A DNA stretch of 64,000 nt, from assembly GCF_013364195.1 (NCBI RefSeq), contig NZ_CP054918.1:5321001-5385000 (forward strand). Direction: 5' to 3'. The position numbers and the translations under genes are program-made. Shown piece by piece: positions 16,714 to 26,383 of the stretch. Under the pieces are notes generated by a model. The model had not been told where the DNA came from and searched no databases. It was given only the letters and a program-made list of their open reading frames with translations. Source of the DNA: Streptomyces sp. NA04227 (lineage in GTDB: Bacteria > Actinomycetota > Actinomycetes > Streptomycetales > Streptomycetaceae). Position 1 is the first letter of the stretch, and every line of letters starts with the position of its first letter.

Positions 16714-17370
16714 TCAGGCGCGGGGCGCGATCCCGGCGTCGATCGCCGCGATGGCGAGCTGTACCCGGTTCTCGCAGTCCAGCGCGGCGAGCAGGCGGCT
16801 GACGCGGCGCTTGACCGTCGGTTCGTTGAGGCCCAGGCGGTCCGCGATCGCCGAGTTGGACAGGCCGCTGCCGACCAGGGCGAGCACCTCCCGCTCGGCC
16901 TCGCTGAGCTGGGCGAGCCGGGCGGTGGCGGCCTCGCGGGTGGCCGGGATGGCGGTGTTGGCGAGCTGCATGACGCGGCGGGCCACCGAGGGCGAGAGCA
17001 TCGCGTCGCCCTGGTGCACCGCCCGTACCGCCGCGAGGAGTTCCGTGTGGTGGGCGTCCTTGAGCAGGAAGCCCGAGGCTCCGGCCTGCACCGCGGCGTG
17101 TATGTGTGCGTCGCGGTCGAAGGTGGTGAGGAGGAGGACCGCGGGGGCGTCGGGCAGTGCGGTCAGGTGCCGGGTGGCGGTGAGACCGTCCATGCCGGGC
17201 ATCTGGATGTCCATGACCACGACATCCGGGCGGTGTTCGCGTACCCCTTCGAGGGCCTCGGAGCCGTTGCGCGCCTCCGCGACGACCGTGATGTCGGCAC
17301 TGCTGTCCAGGACCAGCCTCAGTCCGGTACGGATCAGGTCCTCGTCCTCGGCGAGCAGTACTCGGATCAT
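16714..17370 (-). CDS. NarL/LuxR-type response regulator
   Basis: 218 residues. Receiver domain with acidic pocket Asp 9 and phosphoacceptor Asp 54 (VVVMDIQMPGMDG), Thr and Lys in LLLTTF and GFLLKDA, followed by a LuxR-type helix-turn-helix (about 150-210; LSEAEREVLALVGSGLSNSAIADRL). The ATG at 17370 is the only start giving a standard receiver N-terminus (MIRVLLAEDEDL). It is transcribed divergently from the first S33 lipoprotein hydrolase; the gap holds a 37-bp element repeated before the second hydrolase, so those genes are its probable targets. It pairs with the kinase encoded directly downstream. Confidence 0.92.
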   Translation of the reverse strand: MIRVLLAEDEDLIRTGLRLVLDSSADITVVAEARNGSEALEGVREHRPDVVVMDIQMPGMDGLTATRHLTALPDAPAVLLLTTFDRDAHIHAAVQAGASGFLLKDAHHTELLAAVRAVHQGDAMLSPSVARRVMQLANTAIPATREAATARLAQLSEAEREVLALVGSGLSNSAIADRLGLNEPTVKRRVSRLLAALDCENRVQLAIAAIDAGIAPRA

Positions 17371-17393
17371 GGGGCAACCGTACCGGCCCGGCA

Positions 17394-17430
17394 GAACTTT
17401 CGACCGTCCCCTCCCTCCGGAGGCCGAGCG
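17394..17430. promoter_or_regulatory. Shared promoter element, copy A
   Basis: Begins GAACTTTCGACCG, continues with CCCCTCC and a CTCCGGAG palindrome, and ends GGCCGAGCG. A nearly identical copy lies at 19294-19330, at about the same distance from the next hydrolase start (222 versus 203 bases). It sits in the divergent gap beside the response regulator gene. Confidence 0.6.
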
Positions 17431-17615
17431 GGGACCGGAACCACGGGCTGACGGTTTCGGCGGCCCTGGCTGGGAGCGTGGAGTCATCGGTTCGCGACGC
17501 GGCGGGTGCCCTCGGCACCAGGTCGGCTCGATGCCCGGGCCGATGTTCCTGTCAGTCGTTCCGGCCGTGTCGGGCCCCTGCCCCCGGCCGTGTGAGAGAA
17601 ACCGGAATCCCCGTC

Positions 17616-19184
17616 ATGAACTCAGCTCTACGGATAGGTGGCGCGCTCACGGTCACCGCGGCCATGGTCGTCGCGATGACCGCCTGCGAGGACAAGGACT
17701 CCAAGGACAAGGACTCCAAGGGCACCGCCGCGGCCAAGGCCGTGCCCGCGTCGCTGACCGGGCAGAGGCTCGACTGGCACACCTGCGCGGCGCCGACCCC
17801 GGCGCAGGGCGGCGGCAAGGCGCCCGGCAAGGGCTGGGAGTGCGCCACCATGAAGGCGCCGCGCGACTACGCGAAACCTCAGGACGGCAGCATCGGCGTG
17901 CAGTTGATCCGCAAGAAGACCACCGACCCGAAGAAGCGCATCGGTTCGCTGGTCTACAACTTCGGCGGTCCCGGCGGCTCCGGCATCCAGACGATGCCCG
18001 CGCTCGGCGAGGCCTACGGGACGCTGAACCAGCGCTACGACCTGGTGAGTTTCGACCCGCGTGGCGTCGGCGAGAGCGAGGGCGTGAAGTGTCTGTCCGA
18101 CAAGGAGACGGACGCGATGGCCGAGCGGGTCGACTCGACCCCGGACACCCCGGCCGAGGAGAAGGCGGCGCAGGCGGCGAGCAAGAAGTACGTTCAGGCG
18201 TGCGCGCGCAACTCCGGCAGGATGCTCCCGCACGTGGACACCGTCAGCACGGCCCGGGACATGGACCTGATGCGGCAGGTCCTCGGTGACAAGAAGCTCA
18301 ACTACTTCGGTATCTCGTACGGCACCGAGCTGGGCGGTGTGTACGCGCACCTGTTCCCGAAGAGGGTCGGCCGTTCGGTCCTCGACGCGGTGGTCGACCC
18401 GACCCAGGACGAGCGGGAGAACGGTCTCGCTCAGGCGAAGGGCTTCCAGCTCGCGCTGAACAACTTCATGAAGGAATGCGCGACGGCGGGCAAGGAGTGC
18501 CCGACCGGCAAGGGCGGAGCCGAGGGCAGTCGGAAGCTCACCGACTTCTTCGAGAAGCTGGACAAGAAGCCGCTGCCGACGAAGAGCGGCCGCAAGCTCA
18601 CCGAGGGCCAGGCGGTCACGGGTGTCGTCTCGTCCCTCTACAGCAAGGAGTCCTGGGTCTACCTGATGCTGGGACTTTCGGAAGCGATGGAGAACGGCAC
18701 GGGCGACATGCTGCTCGGCCTGGCCGACTCCTACACCGGTCGTGACGGCAAGGGCCGCTACAGCAACTCGGATCCGGCCAACCGCGCCGTCAACTGCGTG
18801 GACGACAAGGCCCGTTACACCGAGAAGGACGTCGAGGCGGCGCTGCCCGAGTTCCGCAAGGCTTCGCCCGTCTTCGGCGAGACCGTCGCCTCCTTCCTCA
18901 CCAGCTGCTCCGGCTGGCCGGTGAAGGGCGAGACGGACGGTCCCGAGGTCTCGGCGAAGGGTGCGGCGCCGATCGTGGTGATCGGCAACACCGGTGACCC
19001 GGCGACCCCGTACGAGGGCGCCCGGAAGATGGCCACGGCGCTCGGCAAGGGCGTGGGTATCAACGTGACGCTGAAGGGCGAGGGCCACGGCGGCTACAAC
19101 ACCGGCAACAAGTGCCTGCGGAAGGCCGTGGACGGCTACCTCCTGAACGGCAAGGTCCCGGCCATGGACACCACCTGCTCCTGA
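17616..19184 (+). CDS. S33/TAP-like alpha/beta-hydrolase lipoprotein, paralogue 1
   Basis: Predicted surface-anchored tripeptidyl-aminopeptidase-like hydrolase, 522 residues. Lipoprotein signal with lipobox VAMTAC (Cys 24) and a DKDSKDKDSK linker. The alpha/beta-hydrolase core has GGPGGSG (oxyanion region), nucleophile elbow GISYGT (Ser 234), and a C-terminal TAP-like domain with NTGDPATP (Asp) and [10 protein letters not shown] (His). It is related to Streptomyces SlpD/SlpE and Tap enzymes, which trim peptides outside the cell. The ATG at 17616 is fixed by the signal peptide. It is divergent from a NarL response regulator and has shared element A upstream and a strong hairpin downstream. About three quarters identical by eye to the next gene. 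Confidence 0.9.
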   Translation: MNSALRIGGALTVTAAMVVAMTACEDKDSKDKDSKGTAAAKAVPASLTGQRLDWHTCAAPTPAQGGGKAPGKGWECATMKAPRDYAKPQDGSIGVQLIRKKTTDPKKRIGSLVYNFGGPGGSGIQTMPALGEAYGTLNQRYDLVSFDPRGVGESEGVKCLSDKETDAMAERVDSTPDTPAEEKAAQAASKKYVQACARNSGRMLPHVDTVSTARDMDLMRQVLGDKKLNYFGISYGTELGGVYAHLFPKRVGRSVLDAVVDPTQDERENGLAQAKGFQLALNNFMKECATAGKECPTGKGGAEGSRKLTDFFEKLDKKPLPTKSGRKLTEGQAVTGVVSSLYSKESWVYLMLGLSEAMENGTGDMLLGLADSYTGRDGKGRYSNSDPANRAVNCVDDKARYTEKDVEAALPEFRKASPVFGETVASFLTSCSGWPVKGETDGPEVSAKGAAPIVVIGNTGDPATPYEGARKMATALGKGVGINVTLKGEGHGGYNTGNKCLRKAVDGYLLNGKVPAMDTTCS

Positions 19185-19230
19185 CCCCCGCACCCCCCGC
19201 GTTCCGCGGGCGTCCCCCTCCCCCGGCAGC

Positions 19231-19263
19231 CCCCGTACCCGGTTCCTCTTCCCGGGTACGGGG
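19231..19263 (+). terminator. Terminator after hydrolase 1
   Basis: CCCCGTACCCGG and CCGGGTACGGGG form a perfect 12-bp stem with a 9-base loop. A similar hairpin follows hydrolase 2. It lies in the 312-base gap before hydrolase 2, which otherwise contains promoter element B. Confidence 0.8.
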
Positions 19264-19293
19264 CTCGCTCGTGCCAGGTGCCGCGGCCCGGGC

Positions 19294-19330
19294 GAACTTT
19301 CGACCGGCCCCTCCTCCTGGAGGCCGAGCG
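19294..19330. promoter_or_regulatory. Shared promoter element, copy B
   Basis: GAACTTTCGACCG, CCCCTCC and GGAGGCCGAGCG match copy A at 17394 with only a few changes, and a GGAGTCATCGGTTC block about 50 bases further is also shared. The hydrolase and its promoter were evidently duplicated together and the element kept. Confidence 0.6.
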
Positions 19331-19496
19331 AAGATCGGAACCGGGGGGTGACGGCCCGGACGGAATACGCCGACAGGCTGGAGTCATCGGTTCCGCGGCG
19401 GCTCTTTGGCGGGCTGCCCGGGCCGATACCCCTGCAAGCTGTGCCAGCCGTGGAGTGCTCTGCCCCGGCCGTGCGAGAGAAGACGGAACCCCCCTC

Positions 19497-21065
19497 ATGA
19501 ACTCAGCCGTACGCATAGGCGGCGCACTTACGGTGACGGCCGCCCTGATCGTCGCGGTGGCGGCCTGCGAGGACGACGACTCCAAGGACTCGAAGGACTC
19601 CAAGGGCGCCGCCGCGGCCAAGGCCGTACCCGCGTCGCTGACCGGTCAGAAGCTCGACTGGCAGGCGTGCGAGGCGCCCACTCCGGCGCAGGGCGGCGGC
19701 GAGGTGCCCGGCAAGAACTGGGAGTGCGCGACGATGAAGGCGCCGCGCGACTACGCGAAGCCGGACGCGGGCACGATCGACCTCGCCCTCATCCGTGCCA
19801 AGGCCACCGACAAGCCGAAGCGCATCGGCTCGCTGGTCTACAACTTCGGTGGCCCCGGCGGCTCCGGCATCCAGACGATGCCCGCGCTCGGCGAGGACTA
19901 CGGGACGCTGAACCAGCGCTACGACCTGGTGAGTTTCGACCCGCGCGGCGTCGGCGAGAGCGAGGGCGTGAAGTGTCTGTCCGACAAGGAGACGGACGCG
20001 ATGGCCGAGCGGGTCGACTCCAGCCCGGACAACGCCGCGGAGGAGAAGGCGGCGCAGGCGGCCGACAAGAAGTACATCGAGGCGTGCGCGCGCAACTCCG
20101 GCAAGACGCTGCCGCACGTGGACACGGTGAGCGTGGCCCGGGACATGGACCTGATGCGGCAGGTCCTCGGTGACAAGAAGCTCAACTACTTCGGTATCTC
20201 GTACGGCACCGAGCTGGGCGGCGTGTACGCGCACCTGTTCCCGAAGAACGTGGGGCGTGCGGTCCTGGACGCGGTGGTCGACCCGACCGAGGACGTCAAG
20301 GAAGGCGCCCTCGCCCAGGCGAAGGGCTTCCAGCTCGCGCTGGACAACTTCATGAAGGACTGCGCGAAGCAGGGCGCGAAGTGCCCGACCGGCAAGGGCG
20401 GAGCCGAGGGCAGCAACGCGATCAAGGCACTCCTGAAGGAACTGGACGCCAAGCCGCTGCCGACCGACAGCGGCCGCGAACTGACCCAGGGCCAGGCGAC
20501 GACCGGCATCATCTCGGCGCTGTACAGCAAGGAGCAGTGGCCGTACCTGAGCGCCGGTCTCTCCGAGGCCGCGCAGGGCCGGGGCAATGTGCTCCTCGCG
20601 CTGGCCGACAGCTACAACGGCCGTGACGACAAGGGCCGTTACAGCAACATGGGCCCCGCCAACCGTGCCGTCAACTGCGTGGACGACAAGGAGCGTTACA
20701 CCGACAAGGACGTCGAGGCGGCGCTGCCCGAGTTCCGCGAGGCATCGCCGGTCTTCGGCGAGGACCTGGCGACGTCCCTGGCCACCTGCACCGGCTGGCC
20801 GGTCGACGGCGAGACGGACGGTCCGAAGGTCTCCGCGAAGGGCGCGGCGCCGATCGTGGTGATCGGCAACACCGGCGACCCGGCCACCCCGGTCGCGGGC
20901 GCCCGGAAGATGGCGGAGGGCCTCGGCAAGGGCGTCGGCATCAACGTGACGCTCAAGGGCGAGGGCCACGGTGGCTACAACACCGGCAACCCCTGCCTGA
21001 CCGAGCTGGTGGACGGCTACCTCCTGAACGGCAAGGTCCCGGCGATGGACACCACCTGCTCCTGA
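19497..21065 (+). CDS. S33/TAP-like alpha/beta-hydrolase lipoprotein, paralogue 2
   Basis: 522 residues, exactly the length of paralogue 1 and very similar throughout, including VAVAAC lipobox (Cys 24), an acidic DDDSKDSKDSK linker, [21 protein letters not shown] and [10 protein letters not shown]. Catalytic Ser, Asp and His are all present, so it is expected to be active as an extracytoplasmic peptidase or esterase. Differences cluster in the linker and in the lid region around residues 295-345, which may change specificity. It carries promoter element B and its own terminator, so it is likely transcribed separately but co-regulated with paralogue 1. Confidence 0.9.
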   Translation: MNSAVRIGGALTVTAALIVAVAACEDDDSKDSKDSKGAAAAKAVPASLTGQKLDWQACEAPTPAQGGGEVPGKNWECATMKAPRDYAKPDAGTIDLALIRAKATDKPKRIGSLVYNFGGPGGSGIQTMPALGEDYGTLNQRYDLVSFDPRGVGESEGVKCLSDKETDAMAERVDSSPDNAAEEKAAQAADKKYIEACARNSGKTLPHVDTVSVARDMDLMRQVLGDKKLNYFGISYGTELGGVYAHLFPKNVGRAVLDAVVDPTEDVKEGALAQAKGFQLALDNFMKDCAKQGAKCPTGKGGAEGSNAIKALLKELDAKPLPTDSGRELTQGQATTGIISALYSKEQWPYLSAGLSEAAQGRGNVLLALADSYNGRDDKGRYSNMGPANRAVNCVDDKERYTDKDVEAALPEFREASPVFGEDLATSLATCTGWPVDGETDGPKVSAKGAAPIVVIGNTGDPATPVAGARKMAEGLGKGVGINVTLKGEGHGGYNTGNPCLTELVDGYLLNGKVPAMDTTCS

Positions 21066-21106
21066 ACCCGTCCCCACCGGCCCGCGCATCGCGCGGCCGC
21101 CCCGCG

Positions 21107-21147
21107 GCCCCCGCATCCGGACCCCCTCCTCGTCCGGGTGCGGGGGC
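21107..21147 (+). terminator. Terminator after hydrolase 2
   Basis: GCCCCCGCATCCGGA and TCCGGGTGCGGGGGC form a 15-bp stem with one G-U pair and an 11-base loop. The remaining part of the 304-base gap to hydrolase 3 holds no gene and no copy of the shared element. Confidence 0.8.
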
Positions 21148-21369
21148 TCGGTGGTGTCCGGGGGCGCGGGGCTCGTGCCGTGCGCGGGGCGCCTACTCCG
21201 TACAGACCAGCGGGGGCCGCTCCGGGCGGGCCGGTCCGCGCGCCCGCTGCGAGGGTGGGGGCATCGGCCCCGCCCGGCCACCGGCCCGCGGGTGCTGTCG
21301 TACGAGCCGTTGCCGAGTGCCGGCCGCGTCATGCCCGCGCGGTGGCCGAACGCCGGAGATCGGAGCCCC

Positions 21370-22974
21370 ATGTCCAGAGCCGTACGAGTGGGCGCACTCA
21401 CCCTCGCCGCCGCGCTGATCGTCACCGGGGCCGCCGCTTGCGGTGACGACGACGGCGGCAGTGACGGGGGAGGCGGCGACGGAACCAGGGCCGCGGCCGA
21501 CGACTCCTCGTCCTCCCCGGCGGGCTCCGGTGATCTGCCCGGCTCGCTGACCGGGCAGAAGCTCGACTGGCAGACCTGCGAGGCGTCCACCCCGGCGCAG
21601 GGCAGCGGCCCGCCGCCCGGCGCGCGCTGGCAGTGCGCGACGATGAAGGCGCCGCGCGACTACGCGAAGCCGGACGGCGCGACCGTCGACCTGGCACTGA
21701 TCCGGTCCAGGGCCACCGACGAGTCCGAGCGCATCGGTTCGCTGCTCTACAACTTCGGCGGCCCCGGCGCCTCCGGCGTGGCCACGCTGCCCAGCCTCGG
21801 CCCCAGCTACAAGACCCTCAACAAGCGCTACGACCTGGTGAGTTTCGACCCGCGCGGCATCGGCGAGAGCGAGGGCGTGAAGTGCCTCTCCGACAAGCAG
21901 ACCGACGCAGCCCTCGCCGCCGAGTCCACCCCGGACGATGCCGCCGAGCGCAAGCGCTACGTCGCCGAGGACAAGAAGGCCCTCGCCGCCTGCGAACGCC
22001 GCTCCGGCCCGATCCTCCCGCACGTGGACACGGTCAGCGCGGCCCGCGACATGGACCTGATGCGCGAGGTCCTCGGCGACAAGAAGCTGTACTACTTCGG
22101 CATCTCGTACGGCACGGAGCTAGGCGGTGTCTACGCGCACGAGTACCCCGAGAACGTGGGGCGGATGGTGCTCGACGCGGTGGTCGACCCCACGGAGGAC
22201 GTGAAGGAGGGCTCCCTCGGCCAGGCGAAGGGCTTTCAGCTGGCCCTCGACAACTTCATGAAGGCGTGCGCGAAGCAGGACGGCTGCCCGACCGGCAAGG
22301 GCGGCGCCGCGGGCAGTAAGAAGGTCGCGGACCTGCTGAAGAAACTCGACGAGAAACCGCTGCCCACGTCGGACGACCGCGAGCTCACCGAGACCCTCGC
22401 GCAGACCGGCATCATCTCCGCGCTCTACAGCCAGGAACAGTGGCCCTACCTCGCCGCCGGACTCAACGAGGCCATGAACAAGGGCACCGGAGATCTGCTG
22501 CTGCTCCTCGCCGACTCCTACAACGGCCGTGACCGGAAAGGCCGTTACAGCACCCAGGGCCCGTCCAACCGTGCCGTCAACTGCGTGGACGACAAGGAGC
22601 GCTACTCGGTCGAGGACGTCGAGCAGAGCCTGCCCGCGTTCCGCGAGGCGTCCCCGGTGTTCGGCGACTCGCTTGCCTGGGGCATGTACGGCTGCACCGG
22701 CTGGCCGGTGAAGGGTGAGACGAACGGTCCCGAGGTCTCCGCGAAGGGTGCGGCGCCGATCGTGGTGATCGGCAACACCGGTGACCCGGCCACCCCGTAC
22801 GCGGGCGCCCGGAAGATGGCCGAGGCGCTCGGCAAGGGCGTGGGCGTCAACGTGACGCTGAAGGGCGAGGGTCACGGCGGCTACAACACCGGCAACCCGT
22901 GCCTGCAGAAGGTCGTGGACGGCTACTTGCTGAACGGCAAGGTTCCGGCGCCGAACACCACGTGCACCGCCTGA
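21370..22974 (+). CDS. S33/TAP-like alpha/beta-hydrolase lipoprotein, paralogue 3
   Basis: 534 residues; same architecture as the two preceding genes but more diverged. Lipobox TGAAAC (Cys 24), a longer Gly/Asp/Ser-rich linker (about residues 25-60), [21 protein letters not shown] and [10 protein letters not shown] are all present. The ATG at 21370 is set by the signal peptide. Unlike paralogues 1 and 2 it lacks the GAACTTTCGACCG element upstream, so it probably answers to a different signal. Likely the oldest split in a local gene array. It ends close to a hairpin at 22979. Confidence 0.88.
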   Translation: MSRAVRVGALTLAAALIVTGAAACGDDDGGSDGGGGDGTRAAADDSSSSPAGSGDLPGSLTGQKLDWQTCEASTPAQGSGPPPGARWQCATMKAPRDYAKPDGATVDLALIRSRATDESERIGSLLYNFGGPGASGVATLPSLGPSYKTLNKRYDLVSFDPRGIGESEGVKCLSDKQTDAALAAESTPDDAAERKRYVAEDKKALAACERRSGPILPHVDTVSAARDMDLMREVLGDKKLYYFGISYGTELGGVYAHEYPENVGRMVLDAVVDPTEDVKEGSLGQAKGFQLALDNFMKACAKQDGCPTGKGGAAGSKKVADLLKKLDEKPLPTSDDRELTETLAQTGIISALYSQEQWPYLAAGLNEAMNKGTGDLLLLLADSYNGRDRKGRYSTQGPSNRAVNCVDDKERYSVEDVEQSLPAFREASPVFGDSLAWGMYGCTGWPVKGETNGPEVSAKGAAPIVVIGNTGDPATPYAGARKMAEALGKGVGVNVTLKGEGHGGYNTGNPCLQKVVDGYLLNGKVPAPNTTCTA

Positions 22975-22978
22975 GGTT

Positions 22979-23003
22979 CGCCCGCGGCGCCACCGCGCGG
23001 GCG
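22979..23003. terminator. Terminator between hydrolase 3 and the phosphatase-like gene
   Basis: CGCCCGCG and CGCGGGCG form a perfect 8-bp stem with a 9-base loop just after the stop. It serves convergent genes and could act in both directions. Confidence 0.6.
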
Positions 23004-23020
23004 CCGTACGCGGTGGTGGG

Positions 23021-23818
23021 TCAGAGCAGTCCGGCCGTGCCCAGCAGATACGCCGTCAGCGGGTCGTAGTAGCGCGGGCTGCGGACGTGGTCGTCCAGCG
23101 GGACCACGACCTGGAGGGTGCCCTCGGCCTCGCCGAGGAAGAGGGCGGGGTCGTTGCTGTCCGCGTAGCCGACCGCGTCGATGCCGCGCTGACCGGCGCA
23201 GCCCGCCCAGCCGTGGTCGGCGACCACGAGGTCGGGCAGGGCCAGGCCCTCGGCGGCCAGAGAGTCGAGGATCGCGGCCATCGGCGCGGGGGAGTGGGTG
23301 TGCCAGAGGGTGGCGCCGCGTTCCAGGACGGCGACGTCCGCGAACTGGAAGACCATGCCCTCGTCGGCCATCAGACCGTCCGGGATGACCACGATGTCGC
23401 AGCCCGCCGCGCGCAGCGCCTCGGCGGTGGCGCGGTGCACGTCGAGCAGCCCGCCGGGGTGGCCGGTCGCGAACAGCACCCGCTGCCGGTCGGCGGCCGC
23501 CTTGCGCAGGCGGCCCGCGAGCCGGTCGAGGGCGTCCACGGTCAGCTCCGGGTCGATGGTGTCCTGGCCCTGCCGGTGCTCGGGGTCGTCGTTCACACCG
23601 CAGCGCTCGGCCATCACGGCCAGGACGTCCTGCTCGTCGCCCCAGCGGTCGCCGAGTTCGAGGCCCAGCCAGTAGTGCCGGTCGCCGTTCGCGAGCTTGC
23701 GGTAGTGGGAGAGGTTGTTCTCCCGCGGCGTGGCGACGTCGCCGGCGATACGCGTACGAACGAGATGGGCGACCAGATCGGCGCGGCTGGGGATCCCGGG
23801 TATTGGCATGCCCACCAT
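23021..23818 (-). CDS. Predicted phosphatase, actinobacterial family
   Basis: 265 residues, soluble. It matches a conserved Streptomyces family usually labelled phosphatase: N-terminal [34 protein letters not shown] (about 147-161), [18 protein letters not shown], and [15 protein letters not shown] near residue 213. Conserved Asp, His and Gly residues suggest a metal- or phosphate-binding site, but I cannot tie it to a named enzyme. The ATG at 23818 or the one nine bases downstream may be used; neither has a clear Shine-Dalgarno, so the message may be leaderless. It is divergent from agmatinase with a 210-base gap. Confidence 0.65.
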   Translation of the reverse strand: MVGMPIPGIPSRADLVAHLVRTRIAGDVATPRENNLSHYRKLANGDRHYWLGLELGDRWGDEQDVLAVMAERCGVNDDPEHRQGQDTIDPELTVDALDRLAGRLRKAAADRQRVLFATGHPGGLLDVHRATAEALRAAGCDIVVIPDGLMADEGMVFQFADVAVLERGATLWHTHSPAPMAAILDSLAAEGLALPDLVVADHGWAGCAGQRGIDAVGYADSNDPALFLGEAEGTLQVVVPLDDHVRSPRYYDPLTAYLLGTAGLL

Positions 23819-24028
23819 TGTGCCGTCGACGGCTCCGCGGACGCCCCTCCTCCGCCCCGCTGGGACGCGGGTCACCCGCGATCGCCCGGGAACATCGGCG
23901 GCCAAGGCCTTGTGAGACAGTGCGCCGGGCGCCGCATTGACCCGGAAACGTACACTTCAGCGCCGCGTCCGCCCACCGGCGGGCCCGGTACCGTGCAAGC
24001 GCCACAAAGCGTAGGAAAGGCCTTATCG

Positions 24029-25036
24029 ATGAGCAGCGACGCGACCTCCCGGCACACCGGGGCCCCGGCCGGTCCCGCGGAGCCCGTGGGCCCCGTTGAT
24101 TCCTCCCGTATCCCGCGCTACGCGGGACCGGCGACCTTCGCGCGGCTGCCGCGCCTGGACGAGGTCGGGCGGGCCGGGGTCGCCGTGGTGGGTGTGCCCT
24201 TCGACTCCGGCGTCTCCTACCGGCCCGGCGCCCGGTTCGGCGGCAACGCGATCCGGGAGGCCTCGCGCCTGCTGCGCCCGTACAACCCGGCCCAGGACGC
24301 CTCGCCGTTCGCGCTGGCCCAGGTCGCGGACGCGGGCGACATCGCCGCGAACCCGTTCAACATCAACGAGGCCGTCGAGACCGTCGAGGGCGCCGCCGAC
24401 GAACTGCTCGGCACCGGCGCCCGGCTGATGACGCTCGGCGGCGACCACACCATCGCGCTGCCGCTGCTGCGCTCGGTGGCGAAGAAGCACGGCCCGGTCG
24501 CGCTGCTCCACTTCGACGCGCATCTGGACACGTGGGACACGTATTTCGGCGCCGAGTACACGCACGGCACCCCGTTCCGGCGCGCGGTCGAGGAGGGCAT
24601 CCTCGACACCGAGGCGCTGTCCCACGTCGGCACGCGCGGCCCGCTGTACGGCAAGAAGGACCTGGACGACGACGCCAAGATGGGCTTCGGCATCGTGACC
24701 TCGGCCGATGTGATGCGGCGCGGCGTGGACGAGATCACCGACCAGCTCCGCCAGCGCATCGGCGACCGGCCGCTGTACATCTCGATCGACATCGACGTGC
24801 TCGACCCGGCGCACGCGCCCGGCACCGGCACCCCCGAGGCGGGCGGCCTGACCTCCCGCGAACTCCTGGAGATCCTGCGCGGCCTGGCCTCCTGCCACCT
24901 GGTCTCGGCGGACGTGGTCGAGGTGGCGCCCGCGTACGACCACGCCGAGATCACCTCGGTCGCCGCCTCGCACACCGCGTACGAGCTGACCACGATCATG
25001 GCGCGGCAGATCGCGGCGGAGCGCGCGGGCGCCTGA
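24029..25036 (+). CDS. speB: Agmatinase (ureohydrolase family)
   Basis: Manganese enzyme of the arginase/agmatinase family, hydrolysing agmatine (or a related guanidino compound) to putrescine and urea; 335 residues. Metal ligands occur in GGDHT (about residue 140), [10 protein letters not shown] and [19 protein letters not shown] (about residue 253). A 30-residue Gly/Pro/Ala-rich N-terminal extension precedes the core. The ATG at 24029 is preceded by AGGAAAGG. There is no arginine decarboxylase or polyamine gene beside it, so guanidinobutyrase or a related activity remains possible. A strong hairpin follows about 105 bases after the stop. Confidence 0.88.
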   Translation: MSSDATSRHTGAPAGPAEPVGPVDSSRIPRYAGPATFARLPRLDEVGRAGVAVVGVPFDSGVSYRPGARFGGNAIREASRLLRPYNPAQDASPFALAQVADAGDIAANPFNINEAVETVEGAADELLGTGARLMTLGGDHTIALPLLRSVAKKHGPVALLHFDAHLDTWDTYFGAEYTHGTPFRRAVEEGILDTEALSHVGTRGPLYGKKDLDDDAKMGFGIVTSADVMRRGVDEITDQLRQRIGDRPLYISIDIDVLDPAHAPGTGTPEAGGLTSRELLEILRGLASCHLVSADVVEVAPAYDHAEITSVAASHTAYELTTIMARQIAAERAGA

Positions 25037-25140
25037 CGGGGCGCCTTCCGGACGCCCGCGCCGGTCCGCACGCCCGGCGCAAGTCGATCAACGTCGTGCG
25101 CGGGGTGCGACCCGCCCGCGACGGGAGAGACCGCTCACAC

Positions 25141-25186
25141 CGGGGCGCCGCCCGAGGCTCAAGCAAAGGGCCGGGGCGGCGCCCCG
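25141..25186 (+). terminator. Terminator after agmatinase
   Basis: CGGGGCGCCGCCC and GGGCGGCGCCCCG form a perfect 13-bp stem with a 20-base loop, in the 303-base gap before the beta-lactamase-like gene. The rest of the gap is promoter space with no visible gene. Confidence 0.75.
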
Positions 25187-25339
25187 CGACTGTCTGAGAT
25201 GTGCGCTACAGCAGCACGTGTCCCGGTTCGCCCACACTGGCAGCCGTTCGTACGGCGAGTGGGCACCGGAATTCCCCGGCGCCGGTGCGGTCCGCACCGG
25301 TCGTTGCCCTCGCCCCTGTTCAGGAGCAAGGGAGTTCCG

Positions 25340-26287
25340 ATGTCGCATGTGCCGCCTAGGCGTGCCCGGATTCTCGCGGGCACCCTCACGGCCTCCGTCC
25401 TGGTGCCGCTGGCCGCCTGCGCCTCGGCGACCGCGGCGACGGGGACCGAGGGACGGGGCGGCGCCGAGCGGCAGGGCCCCCGGGTGGCCTGCGCCTCGGG
25501 TCAGGCCGGGCTCGCCGAGCGTCTGGAGCGGGACATCGACCGGGCGCTGCACGGCCGCGCGGGCACGGTGGCCGTCTCGGTCCACGACCCCGGTACGCGG
25601 ACCTCCTGCGCCCTGCACGCCAAGAGCGCCTTCGACTCGGCCAGCATCGTCAAGGTGACCGTGCTCGCCGCCCTGCTCCGCACCGCCGAGCAGGAGCACC
25701 GCGCGCTCACGGCCGAGGAGCGGGACCGCGCCGAGGCCATGATCACCGAGTCGGACAACAAGGCGACCTCGGCCCTGTGGAAGCAGCTCGGCCGCGAGCG
25801 GATACAGGACTTCCTGGACGCCGCCGGAATGCGCGACACCGTGCCGGGGCCCGGCCGCTTCTGGGGCCTGACCCGGGTGACCGCCGAGGACGAGCAGCGG
25901 CTGCTCGACCTGATCACCCGCGCGAACCCGGTCCTGAGCGACGCCTCCCGCGCCCGCCTCCTGGAGGACATGGCCGCGGTCGTCCCCGACCAGCGCTGGG
26001 GCACCCCCGCCGGAGCCCCCGCCACCGAACTCGCCCACCTCAAGAACGGCTGGCTCGAGCGCGAGAAGCAGGGCTGGCGGGTGCACAGCATCGGCGCCTT
26101 CCAGGGCGCGGGCCGCGCGTACACGATGACCGTGCTCACGCAGGGCAACAAGAACTTCGCGTACGGCGTCGACACCATCGAGGGGGTCGCACGCGCCGTG
26201 CACAAGGAGCTCGGCAACGCCGACGCTCCGGCGCGTGCGCTGCCGCTGCTCCAGCCCGTACGCCCGCCCGCGCTGCTGGCCCAGTGA
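25340..26287 (+). CDS. Class A beta-lactamase-like serine hydrolase, lipoprotein
   Basis: 315 residues. Lipoprotein signal with twin Arg region and lipobox PLAAC (Cys 27). The serine beta-lactamase/transpeptidase-like fold is shown by SIVK (SxxK, nucleophile Ser near residue 107), SDN in TESDNKATSALW, and KNG in HLKNGW in place of the usual KTG. The Glu-bearing omega loop of true class A enzymes is not obvious, so it may be a penicillin-sensing or cell-wall-acting hydrolase rather than an antibiotic-resistance enzyme. The ATG follows AAGGGAG. It is directly followed (about 95 bases) by a large ABC exporter on the same strand. Confidence 0.8.
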   Translation: MSHVPPRRARILAGTLTASVLVPLAACASATAATGTEGRGGAERQGPRVACASGQAGLAERLERDIDRALHGRAGTVAVSVHDPGTRTSCALHAKSAFDSASIVKVTVLAALLRTAEQEHRALTAEERDRAEAMITESDNKATSALWKQLGRERIQDFLDAAGMRDTVPGPGRFWGLTRVTAEDEQRLLDLITRANPVLSDASRARLLEDMAAVVPDQRWGTPAGAPATELAHLKNGWLEREKQGWRVHSIGAFQGAGRAYTMTVLTQGNKNFAYGVDTIEGVARAVHKELGNADAPARALPLLQPVRPPALLAQ

Positions 26288-26383
26288 CGCCGCTGGTCCA
26301 CGCGATTTGTTGCAGTGGGATGAAATCACCGCTCGCGGATGTTGGTGCCTTGCGGCAGGACAACGGGGACGGGAGGCATCCGG

